A stretch of DNA of 17,312 nt. Origin: Bacteroidota bacterium (GTDB taxonomy: Bacteria > Bacteroidota > Bacteroidia > Flavobacteriales_F > PHOS-HE28). Made by a program: the position numbers and the translations under genes. The stretch's first letter is position 1. Each line of letters begins with the position of its first letter. Of the stretch, positions 9,201 to 14,894 are shown one piece after another. The notes below the pieces were generated by a model. That model did not search any database, was not told the origin of the DNA, and was given only the letters and a program-made list of their open reading frames with translations. The stretch spans positions 1-17,312 of the forward strand of contig JAEZCB010000011.1 of NCBI GenBank assembly GCA_023412755.1. The letters run 5' to 3'.

Positions 9201-12200
9201 ATCACCGCATCCACTTCTATGTCCGCTGGTGGTTCAATGGTGAATGGGAACATTTCGTTGCAACCATTGCCATCGGTCACTTCCAGCGTGTACCCTCCAG
9301 GACATAGTCCGGTAACGGCGTTCGTGCCCTGCCCATTTATCATGCCCGGCCCCCATACCAGCGTATAGCCACCCGATCCGCCTGCCACTATAACACTGGC
9401 GGCACCATCGCAGGTATTGCCACAACTGGATGGTGTCACGGTAAGATCAGCGGTGATCGGCAGCGGTTCCGAGATCTGGAAAGAGAGCGTGGTATCGCAT
9501 CCTGCTGCATCAGTGATCAACAGGGTGTAGTCTCCCGCGCATAGCCCGGAGGCAGACCCCGTTCCCTGGCCCGCGCCAGGCTCTGGTGTCCACAGATACG
9601 TGTAGCCTGGTGTGCCGCCATCAACAGTTACGCTGGCCGCACCATCACAAGCACCTGTGCATGTTACTTCGCTAATGGACAACGATGCATCAATGGGTGG
9701 TGGCGCTGCGATGGTGAATGTGACCGTGGTATCGCAGCCACCCGAGGTGATGGTGACCTGATGCACGCCCGGACAAAGACCGGATGCGTTCGGCGTTCCT
9801 TGACCAGCTGGCGGGGCCGGCGACCAGAGATACGTGAACCCGCCGGTGCCACCAGCCGGTGCCAGGTCTATGCTGCCATCGCACTGATCCGCGCAGGAAG
9901 CATCATTCACTGTGGCGTTCGGCTCAATGGGATCAGGTGCATCTATGGTGAATGTGATGGTGGTATCACAGCCCGCCATATCCGTTATGGTAACGGAATA
10001 TGCACCCGGGCAAAATCCAGAGGCTGAGTTCGAGCCCTGTCCAGCGCCGGGAGCGGGATCCCACAGGAAGGTGAAACCACCCATTCCACCGGAAGCATTG
10101 GCCGTTGCGGCACCATCGCACACTCCCGGGCAGCTGGCGGGTGAGGTGATGATATCCACCACGATCGGAGTGGCATCTCCGATGACGAAGACCTGTGTGA
10201 TCGAGCATCCTGCATCATCGGTGATCACCACGGAATAGGCACCTGCACACAGTCCATCGGCAGTTGGGGTCCCTTGTCCCGATCCAGGTTCCAGAGACCA
10301 CGCGTAGGTGTATCCCGGAGTTCCGCCACTTACGGAAACGGATGCCGTACCATCACAAGCGCCACTGCAGGATACATCCGTTTGAGCAGGGATAGCCTGC
10401 AAGGGCGGTGGCTCGGCGATATTGAATGTCAAAGTGGTGTCACAACCATTCGCATCGGTGACCGATATGGTATGCGCACCAGCACATAGGCCGGTGACAT
10501 TTTCCGTGCCTTGTCCCGCGGCTGGTGCCGGTGTCCATAAAAACGTATATCCGGGTACACCTCCGCCTATGGTCAAGGATGCTGCACCATCACAAAGACC
10601 GCTGCATGTGATATCGGTGGTGGAAAGTGTTGGCTCCAGCGGCGGTGGCGCGGAAATGGTAAGTGATACGGTGGTATCGCAACCTGCGGCATCCGTGACC
10701 ACCACCTGCCAGACACCAGGACACAGAGCGGAGACCGACGCGGTGCCCTGCCCCACAGGCGGAGCCGGAGACCATACATAAGTAAAGGGAGCCGTGCCTC
10801 CGGTCGGCTGAAGGAGTATGGAACCATCACATGCTGTGGCACAGGTGGCATCATTCAACTGCGGCTGCGGATCGATGGATCCCGGCGCATCTATGGTGAT
10901 CGTCAACGTGGTATCACAACCCGTGGCCTGATCGGTGATCGTAAGGTCATATACACCTTCGCAAAGGCCGGTCGCTGCGGCTGTGCCCTGCCCACCGCCT
11001 GGCGGAGGCGACCATGAATAGATCAAGGTGCCGGTACTTCCTGTAACCACCACGCTGGCCGTACCGTCGCATACTCCAAAACACGAAGCGTCTTCCTGCG
11101 TGACAATGGGCATCAGCGGCGGAGGTGAACTGATGGTGAAGGTGACGGTGGTATCGCATCCATTCGCATCCACCAACAGAACGCTCCAATCTCCCGGACA
11201 TAGTCCAGATACGAAATTGGTCCCCTGGCCCACTGGAGGTGGTGGAGACCAGGTGATGGATATGGAACCTGTTCCCCCCGACGGAGAAACTCCTGCTGTT
11301 CCATCACACTCCCCGAAACAGCTTGCTGGTGTGAAGACCAGGTTCGGCTGCAGTGGCTGTATGTTGAAGAAGAACGTGGTATCGAAGACGCAGTTGTTCG
11401 CGTCGGTGATCTGCAATGTGTTCAGCCCGGCGCAAAGTTGGAAGAAGGAGGAACTCGTTCCAGCACCATTGTTCCAATTGTAGTTATGGGGAGGCACCCC
11501 CCCCACCGCGAAGGCGGAGCGTGAACCATCACACACGTCCGCACATGTAGGAGGTGTGCCCTGGCCCATGAAGATCACACCAAGCGGCGCCGGCTCATTC
11601 ACTGTAACGGAAACAGGGCAACTGATGCCTTGGGTGACATCCGTGACGATCACGATCTGTGGGCCTCCGCAGGCCGTTGTCCACGTGGCGGATGGTGGGC
11701 CGCTATTCAGCCACTGGTAAGTGAAATTACCGCTGCCACCCGATACGGATACCGTTACGGTGGCATTGCATACACCGCGGCAACTAACACCGAAGCCATT
11801 GTAATTCGTGGTCACGGTGGCATCCACCGTGAACATGGTCTGTCCCGGTTCAGTACCGCATATGTTGATGTCGCGCTGCCTCGCTTCCGTCTGTGGAGCC
11901 TCCAGTCCCACGGTCATCCCATCCACCACCAGAATGCTGTTTCCGGGTATGATCGAGTTGTTCAGCGACCTTTGTTGCGGAGGTTCCTTCAGCATGAGCA
12001 CACCGCTATTGCCGATATAGCGTGCGTTGTTCATGTTGGGAAATTCAAGTGAATGCGCTTTCAACAAGCTCGCATTACCGATCAACGTGCCCTGCTCCAG
12101 CGCCACGCCTTTGCCTTCCGTGAGCACCAGGTCGCTAAGCATGGACCAGCTGCCATCGCCATTGAAGATGACATCGCCCCCAACAGGAATGCCGCGCGTA

Positions 12201-12592
12201 TGCAGTTCCACTCCCTCCTTGCGCACCACCATGCGGACATCCCCTGAAGCCTGCCAGGATACATCGCCCCGCATGTGCCATGATCCGCTTATGTTGATCG
12301 GAGCATTACCTGCCATCACCACAGCAGCCTGCTCCCCATCCACCCGAAGATCCCTGCACCATGCCTCCCGCTTCAGGGTGATGCGCATGGGGGTCTGTGC
12401 CAGTATATGCACATTCTCCCCGCCACGTGGCACACCGGCGCCTCCACTGCCTCCGGGAGTAGCGCTCCATTTACGGGCATCGCTCCAATCGCCATCGCCA
12501 CCGATCCAGTACTTGTCCTGAGCGGCGGCCATGGTACACACCAGGGCAAGGACCAGCACCATGTATGGCCTTAGCAGGTAGATGTTTCGCAT
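3239..12592 (-). CDS. Giant SprB-like cysteine-rich repeat adhesin with T9SS type B (CHU_C) sorting domain
   Basis: A 3117-residue predicted cell-surface protein. Signal peptide 1-24. Residues 25 to about 256 form a non-repeat N-terminal region opening with YWIGGDGDWSDARKW, a motif common at the start of Bacteroidota surface proteins, then beta-rich sequence suggestive of a solenoid. Residues 257-2869 hold about 33 SprB-type repeats averaging 79 residues (CxxxCDG, SGGxxxYTYxW, GQGT, GLCxGxYxVTITDxxGCDTT). Two PKD/Ig-like domains follow (2870-2950 and 2951-3028), then the type B sorting domain 3029-3117 (TPNGDGWND, YSRWGELLF, WDGRYSGG, GTYYYVI). SprB in F. johnsoniae is the mobile gliding adhesin; whether this organism glides cannot be told. 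The most likely function is adhesion or a surface filament. The gene starts 15 bases after a PorP/SprF stop (purine-rich GAGAAGAA lies before the ATG) and is followed 4 bases later by another. It is not called sprB because orthology is unproven. Confidence 0.93.
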   Translation of the reverse strand: MRNIYLLRPYMVLVLALVCTMAAAQDKYWIGGDGDWSDARKWSATPGGSGGAGVPRGGENVHILAQTPMRITLKREAWCRDLRVDGEQAAVVMAGNAPINISGSWHMRGDVSWQASGDVRMVVRKEGVELHTRGIPVGGDVIFNGDGSWSMLSDLVLTEGKGVALEQGTLIGNASLLKAHSLEFPNMNNARYIGNSGVLMLKEPPQQRSLNNSIIPGNSILVVDGMTVGLEAPQTEARQRDINICGTEPGQTMFTVDATVTTNYNGFGVSCRGVCNATVTVSVSGGSGNFTYQWLNSGPPSATWTTACGGPQIVIVTDVTQGISCPVSVTVNEPAPLGVIFMGQGTPPTCADVCDGSRSAFAVGGVPPHNYNWNNGAGTSSSFFQLCAGLNTLQITDANNCVFDTTFFFNIQPLQPNLVFTPASCFGECDGTAGVSPSGGTGSISITWSPPPPVGQGTNFVSGLCPGDWSVLLVDANGCDTTVTFTISSPPPLMPIVTQEDASCFGVCDGTASVVVTGSTGTLIYSWSPPPGGGQGTAAATGLCEGVYDLTITDQATGCDTTLTITIDAPGSIDPQPQLNDATCATACDGSILLQPTGGTAPFTYVWSPAPPVGQGTASVSALCPGVWQVVVTDAAGCDTTVSLTISAPPPLEPTLSTTDITCSGLCDGAASLTIGGGVPGYTFLWTPAPAAGQGTENVTGLCAGAHTISVTDANGCDTTLTFNIAEPPPLQAIPAQTDVSCSGACDGTASVSVSGGTPGYTYAWSLEPGSGQGTPTADGLCAGAYSVVITDDAGCSITQVFVIGDATPIVVDIITSPASCPGVCDGAATANASGGMGGFTFLWDPAPGAGQGSNSASGFCPGAYSVTITDMAGCDTTITFTIDAPDPIEPNATVNDASCADQCDGSIDLAPAGGTGGFTYLWSPAPPAGQGTPNASGLCPGVHQVTITSGGCDTTVTFTIAAPPPIDASLSISEVTCTGACDGAASVTVDGGTPGYTYLWTPEPGAGQGTGSASGLCAGDYTLLITDAAGCDTTLSFQISEPLPITADLTVTPSSCGNTCDGAASVIVAGGSGGYTLVWGPGMINGQGTNAVTGLCPGGYTLEVTDGNGCNEMFPFTIEPPADIEVDAVIDDASCSDDCDGSITVAVTGGAGTLTYVWTPQPPVGQGTTSVSGLCSGDIELSITDASGCDTTITFTIGAPDPIIPNGVSTNESCNGPCDGTASVTPSGGVGTFSYLWTPLPPSGQGTSSISGLCPGTWSVTITDAAGCDTTNVFEILPQEGIDVSLELEQVVCAGACTGSATATVSGGVEPYTYTWSPAPGAGQGTAIATGLCAGPMQLTVVDAAGCDTTITFMIDAPPALQADLTVNGETCAGPCTGSASVFITGGAGISTLVWDPEPGSGQGTTAVTGLCSGTTYSLLVTDENGCDTTLTFTVDPFIGLQVTLDVDPMTCAGDCDASVTATVDGGVGPFAVVWVPEPANGQGTLVASGLCAGFVEVTITDAAGCVSVASAEIEEPEPLMDNAVVTHITCFDLCNGSIVIDPTGGVGPYEVYWSPVPPNGQGFLSATDLCIGTYLVQIIDQNGCEATFAHEIFKPDPLELQFTTTQSDCQQCIGSASVEVTGGVPDYDLVWTDAGGTVIGTGSEMFDLCAGLYVVTVTDANGCVHSATVAINDATGEELTAIHGEVTCPTTCDGTGAIAFTCSDPPCTIVWTDALAQDIGVPGDTATDLCAGVYFATVTNAGGCISSVQVNIVTPDTLEIEFLWTDVSCAGECDGAAEAIISGGVPGYTITWDPVPPSGQGTTNISGLCPGAYTAQVIDQNGCTAEATVTIAEPDALVLDVVITDASCHGTCDGAIIPTVSGGTGGYTYVWSPALPQGTDGSISDVCAGSYTLTVTDANGCSISASYVVDEPEMIQLLGISTATACPDCEGTATVQVSGGTPQFSFEWYHQGSLVGTTQTITGLCGGLYTATVSDANACSSTILIIVQDNNAEELTPVNGAVGCSNDCSGTAAIEFDCGSPPCTIEWTDQQGNIIGEDVLEVHDLCVGIYYAQVTNGDGCTSATSVAVEPSQEIEPSLSFTPVSCPGDCDGTATVAPLGGIAPYTYTWDPEPGQGQGTPTATGLCAGIHTLLIEDASGCDTTVTITIPEPQPMVLDAMITHVGCAADCDGSISATVTGGSGAITYSWSPEPGAGQGTAMITGLCAGTYTLTATDVNGCISNASWTVEEPEPITLQWNATPSECGLCIGGVEVVPSGGTGTYTYEWINDGNVVGTDQQLNGLCAGLYLVNVADANNCQATVLVPVSDIDGEILTTTDDVTSCPGACDATASVAYICGVPPCTVAWVTDMGVSIAQDVDIVTDLCAGLYYVMVTNGGGCVSIEPVVITEPDPIIADLVTSDVSCSGACDGTAEVDPAGGTGPYTYLWQPEPGGSGQGTPSVDGLCAGAYDLTITDANGCDITVPFTINEPELIELGIQIDPISCNGACDGAVEITPTGGNGGYTVVWTPEPPGGQGVFQTSDLCEGTWNIVVTDANGCTIEQEIHLLDPALLAVELAVTGNSCFTSCDGEAAIDVAGGVGPYSIIWSDDSGTIAEDVLQVGSLCAGTYSVTVTDAYGCFDTATFEVEGAEAITADPTLVHESCNGPCDGSVSVDVSGGAGGFTFLWQPAPGAGQGTAMASELCAGAYTLTISDAAGCDTTYFFTIDPFTPITIDPQITPISCAGECDGTVDLNVTGGSGPFSYLWSPEPGSGQGSGAVSGMCVGTYTVAITDVSGCSTSFNITLFGPDPIVVDQVDVIPASCGTVNDGSIGISVSGGAGGYTYQWTGPQGFTSDQQDISGLFEGIYTVTITDASGCSQMVDVALEALVPIEADAGEDQQLCPGAPIVLDGSASIGALTYEWTDTQGNVLGNDPQVEVGPLPPGIHTFTLTITDGPCENSDEVLVVVLDPPFADAGPDRSIFVSGTATLGGSPTGPEGSTFIWSPDSLLNDPTAADPIADPPQTTWFHVLVTGPNGCQSMDSVLVTVYPDIDIPSGLTPNGDGWNDVWVLDFAPLFPQLKVEVYSRWGELLFQSVGYHTPWDGRYSGGFVPVGTYYYVIDLNSPEFPEAFTGPLTVIR
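3986..11824 (-). repeat. Array of about 33 SprB-type protein repeats, about 237 bp period
   Basis: This coding repeat array lies within the giant gene (residues 257-2869, mean 79.2 residues per unit). The GCDTT-encoding element recurs, for example near 9491, 9729, 9960, 10436, 10671, 10908 and 11148, with spacings of 231-240 bases or twice that. Copies differ at synonymous sites (GTGGTATCACAACC, GTGGTGTCACAACC, GTGGTATCGCATCC and others), so protein identity exceeds DNA identity. Most units have four Cys: two in CxxxC, one in LCxG and one in GC. The outermost units are atypical: unit 1 lacks CDG, and unit 33 (SCGTVNDG) has lost two Cys. Confidence 0.9.
4946..7801 (-). repeat. Higher-order repeat: three tandem four-module blocks of 317, 317 and 318 residues
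   Basis: Blocks run 7801-6851, 6850-5900 and 5899-4946 (residues 1598-1914, 1915-2231, 2232-2549). Each block has the same order. First is a module with CxxC instead of CxxxC (CQQC, CPDC, CGLC) and no GQGT. Second is a module with an extra CxxPPCT cysteine pair (DPPCTIVW, SPPCTIEW, VPPCTVAW). Two ordinary GQGT-type modules then follow, except that the fourth module of block 1 has PQGT. Module 30, just after the array (starting 4945), resembles the second type (EDVLQVGSLCAG) but lacks PPCT, like a remnant. The pattern implies duplication of a whole four-module unit after the single modules had diverged. Confidence 0.87.
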
Positions 12593-12607
12593 TTGTTCTT
12601 CTCGGGT

Positions 12608-13546
12608 CTATTCGAATGCAGGACAGCTGATCATCCTTCGTCCACCATCGTTCCCACTGCAGGGTGTTACCCCTAAGATCAATTCATGAGTATTGTTGCC
12701 GGCCACACGCAGGCGGGATGTGGTGATGTCATAGCTGTAGCCGAGCTGGAAGTATTTCAGGAAGCCCACGCGCATCAACAACACCACGGCATCGCCGCCA
12801 CGATATCCAGCACCCAGGGCGATCTGTTTGTTCCATTCGGCCATGGCGTTGATGTCCAGTGCGAAGGGTGAACCACCGGCCTTCTTCAGAAGCATGCTTG
12901 GTATTAGATGCATGCGTGGCCCCATGCGGTAGCGGTAACCGCCGCTGAGCATGAAGTGCCTTGCGAGCCGGGCTTCCTGGCCGATGCCTTCTATTCGGTT
13001 GCCCACAGCCTGATGCAGCGCCACACCGGCCCAGGCGTTCTTGTTGTACCACCACAGACCCGGTGTGATCTCCGGTACCACCATCACCGAAGCACGGTTC
13101 TGTATGGCGGGATCATCGTACTCGACCACCACCACATTGCCCACATCGAATTTCATCTGCTGGGCGCCAGCGAAGAGGCCGAAGGAGATGTAGGCATCCT
13201 GCGTCATGCGCAGATGATAGGCATAGGCGAGCACGAAACGGGTATAGCCCCAATGCCCTGCGTTGTCGGCCTCCACGAATCCCCCGATACCATGGCGGTT
13301 CCTGATGAACGGTTTACCCTTCGGCCTTAACACGCCATGCATGCTGGCCCAACCCGTACGCGGTGCTCCATCGAAACCGGACCACTGCTGCCGCACTCCG
13401 AGCCGCACATCCAGACACTCCTTGCTGCCAGCCACCGCTGGATTCACGCTGAAGTGGTTGAAGACATACTGCGTATACTGCCCCAATTGCTGTGCCTGCG
13501 CCGCGAGGGCGATCAGCAGGAAGGATATGACCAGTCCACATCTCAT
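12608..13546 (-). CDS. PorP/SprF family type IX secretion outer-membrane protein (first copy)
   Basis: A 312-residue predicted outer-membrane barrel. Signal peptide about 1-18 (ends AAQAQ), then the family signature GQYTQYVFNHFSVNPAVAGS, QQWSGFDGAPRTG, a YAYHLRM strand and a C-terminal FQLGYSYDITTSRL strand. The reading frame is open further upstream, to 13705. The internal ATG at 13546 is chosen because it begins a proper signal peptide and its ATGA overlaps the stop of the preceding type B cargo gene by 4 bases, a standard coupling arrangement. It probably serves that preceding protein, the giant protein that starts 15 bases downstream, or both. It is clearly diverged from the second copy at 2314-3234, so the two are not a recent duplication. 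The C-terminal tail, after THELILGVTP, has extra Cys (PCSGN, SCPAFE), unusual for a periplasm-facing barrel end. Confidence 0.92.
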   Translation of the reverse strand: MRCGLVISFLLIALAAQAQQLGQYTQYVFNHFSVNPAVAGSKECLDVRLGVRQQWSGFDGAPRTGWASMHGVLRPKGKPFIRNRHGIGGFVEADNAGHWGYTRFVLAYAYHLRMTQDAYISFGLFAGAQQMKFDVGNVVVVEYDDPAIQNRASVMVVPEITPGLWWYNKNAWAGVALHQAVGNRIEGIGQEARLARHFMLSGGYRYRMGPRMHLIPSMLLKKAGGSPFALDINAMAEWNKQIALGAGYRGGDAVVLLMRVGFLKYFQLGYSYDITTSRLRVAGNNTHELILGVTPCSGNDGGRRMISCPAFE

Positions 13547-14532
13547 CGCACGATGGAGACAAAACCTGTATAAGGCGGAGCACGCCCTTCGAGCTGGTTC
13601 AACTGGATGTGGTAGTAATAGGTGGCATCCGGCAAGCGTGCTCCGTTGAAGGTGCCATCCCAGGGTTCCCTGTATCCGGTGCTGGAATAAACCCGCTGGC
13701 CCCAACGATCATAGATCGAAACCTCGGCCCCCGGATAATCATCCATGCCTATGATCTGCCATATATCGTTCTTGCCATCCCCATTCGGAGTAAAGGTGTT
13801 CGGCGGCAGGATCCTTCGGATCACTTCCACCACCACCTGGGCCGTGTAGATGCAGCCATTCATCTCCACACTCACCGTATATGTGGTGGTGGATGCGGGG
13901 CTGGCGATGGGATCATGGATGTTGGCGTTGCTGAGCCCCGAGGTGGGTGACCACACAGGGTTCGATCCACCGGATACATGAAGCTGTGTACTCTCGCCGA
14001 TGCCTATGATCACATCCTCACTTATGATGAGATCCACATCGTGCACATCCATACCCGGACCGGAAACAGTGATGTTGAAGGTGCATTGGGCCGCCTGCCC
14101 TCCTCCCGGAGGCATGGTGCCTGAAATGAGCACCCAATATGTGGTATTGGGAGCCAACGCAGGCGTTATCATGTCAATGCCCTCGTCACCGGTAAGGCAG
14201 GTGGTGACGATCGGGAAATCAGGTGGCTCGCAGGTGCCGCCCACCACCACCATTGCCAGCTCATCACCCATGCCCGGGATCGTGGCACAGTCGATATCCG
14301 TAAGCTGGATATTGACCTCACCACCCATGCTATTGGTGGTGAAGGTGTACCAGACCACATTATCAGTAGGCTGACATTGGCTAGGGATACTGCCTACCGC
14401 GCCGGTGTTGGTACCTGGCGCCGCCTGCTGCGCACAAAGCTGCACCGCACTCGAGCAGCTGGTGTTGCCGGGCTGCGCCCAGATGGACAAGCCCCATACC
14501 ATGCACCATACCCAGATGATGATCCTGCACAT
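13543..14532 (-). CDS. Secreted protein with T9SS type B (CHU_C/gliding motility-associated) sorting domain
   Basis: A 329-residue exported protein and first gene of the operon. Signal peptide 1-19 (Trp-rich, ending IWAQ). Residues about 22-168 form a Cys-containing beta domain (NTSCSSAVQLC, VVWYTFTT, LAPNTTYWVLISG), typical of Bacteroidota modules that precede such C-termini. An Ig-like segment spans about 175-240 (VWSPTSGLSNANIHDPIASP). The type B sorting domain spans 243-329 (FTPNGDGKNDIW, IYDRWGQRVYSS, WDGTFNG, DATYYYHI). Its stop overlaps the next PorP/SprF start by 4 bases, so it is a likely client of that barrel. By position it resembles SprC/SprD in the F. johnsoniae sprB operon, which are small CHU_C proteins accessory to SprB, but similarity beyond the C-terminus was not tested. 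Possible roles are a tip or base subunit for the giant filament or an independent adhesin. Confidence 0.9.
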   Translation of the reverse strand: MCRIIIWVWCMVWGLSIWAQPGNTSCSSAVQLCAQQAAPGTNTGAVGSIPSQCQPTDNVVWYTFTTNSMGGEVNIQLTDIDCATIPGMGDELAMVVVGGTCEPPDFPIVTTCLTGDEGIDMITPALAPNTTYWVLISGTMPPGGGQAAQCTFNITVSGPGMDVHDVDLIISEDVIIGIGESTQLHVSGGSNPVWSPTSGLSNANIHDPIASPASTTTYTVSVEMNGCIYTAQVVVEVIRRILPPNTFTPNGDGKNDIWQIIGMDDYPGAEVSIYDRWGQRVYSSTGYREPWDGTFNGARLPDATYYYHIQLNQLEGRAPPYTGFVSIVR

Positions 14533-14573
14533 GCACTGAAGTTACGCAGCCATACGCACACTTACGGCCACGC

Positions 14574-14581
14574 CGAAGGTA
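14574..14581 (-). promoter_or_regulatory. Weak candidate -7 box for the T9SS operon
   Basis: TACCTTCG on the minus strand matches TAnnTTTG at all but one fixed position and lies 42 bases before the ATG at 14532, giving a plausible leader of about 34 bases. No -33 TTG occurs at the expected distance, so support is thin. Confidence 0.2.
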
Positions 14582-14625
14582 GCTAGGTCGATCACGGGTA
14601 TGCCGCGTGCCATATGCTTTTTCAC

Positions 14626-14637
14626 ACAGCGCGCTGT
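14626..14637. promoter_or_regulatory. 12-bp perfect palindrome ACAGCGCGCTGT upstream of the operon
   Basis: A perfect dyad about 90 bases upstream of the first operon gene, in a spacer shared with the integrase gene. It could be a dimeric regulator site or part of a recombination site. The short length makes chance possible. Confidence 0.3.
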
Positions 14638-14725
14638 TGAGCGGCAAAGAAGGCTTGGGGGAGGAGAGAAGAGTGACCCCACCAGAACCCTTTGGCTTTC
14701 ATTGGTTTTCACCCTTTTTCGCCCC

Positions 14726-14767
14726 GTTTCGGAACTTTTTCACTTACAGCCGCAAGGGTTTCGGAAC
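14726..14767. repeat. Direct repeat GTTTCGGAAC, two copies
   Basis: Copies at 14726-14735 and 14758-14767, 32 bases apart (about three helical turns), upstream of the integrase. Such spacing would fit arm-type integrase sites or a regulator bound on one face of the DNA; function is unproven. Confidence 0.45.
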
Positions 14768-14817
14768 GAAAAGGCAGCAAGCCATTGACCCCCTAAAGGA
14801 ACGCCCCTTTTCGGTCA

Positions 14818-14840
14818 ATTCCGGACACGATTCCGGACAC
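14818..14840. repeat. Tandem direct repeat ATTCCGGACAC, two copies
   Basis: Copies at 14818-14828 and 14830-14840 with one base between, a 12-base period, immediately upstream of the candidate integrase promoter. This is a candidate binding site for integrase, an excisionase or a repressor. Confidence 0.5.
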
Positions 14841-14858
14841 AAAGCCAACTAAATTGAC

Positions 14859-14890
14859 TTGCGCGAACCTTGCGCGGGGTGATACCCTTG
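14859..14890 (+). promoter_or_regulatory. Candidate integrase promoter, possibly giving a leaderless transcript
   Basis: TTG (14859-14861), 21 bases, then TACCCTTG (14883-14890), one mismatch from TAnnTTTG. The expected start of transcription falls within a few bases of the ATG at 14895, so the mRNA would have almost no leader. This agrees with the absence of any ribosome-binding site upstream. Confidence 0.35.
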
Positions 14891-14894
14891 TAAC

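Larger units (their letters stand above)
14533..14894. other. Divergent intergenic spacer between the T9SS operon and the integrase gene
   Basis: There is no convincing gene in these 362 bases. It must hold the leftward operon promoter and the rightward integrase promoter, and probably the junction between chromosome and mobile element. From about 14690 the base usage shifts to runs such as TTTTCACCC and GTTTCGGAAC, unlike the operon side. It contains a 12-bp palindrome, two sets of direct repeats and short inverted repeats (ATTGACC 14784-14790 with GGTCAAT 14813-14819; CGAAAAGG 14767-14774 with CCTTTTCG 14806-14813). Confidence 0.6.

Noticed and set aside
3239..12592. Periodic DNA signal of about 237 bases, considered as CRISPR or satellite DNA
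   Set aside because: The period is an exact coding repeat in one uninterrupted frame, copies differ at synonymous positions, and there are no short identical repeats with unique spacers.
13547..13705. Upstream extension of the first PorP/SprF protein to 13705
   Set aside because: The extra 53 residues overlap the preceding gene, resemble no export signal and would bury the clear signal peptide. The ATG at 13546 gives an ATGA overlap and a mature start typical of the family.
14600..14852. Possible small + strand genes in the spacer before the integrase
   Set aside because: The short open frames have no start signals and no recognisable protein features, and they run through the repeat-rich region.
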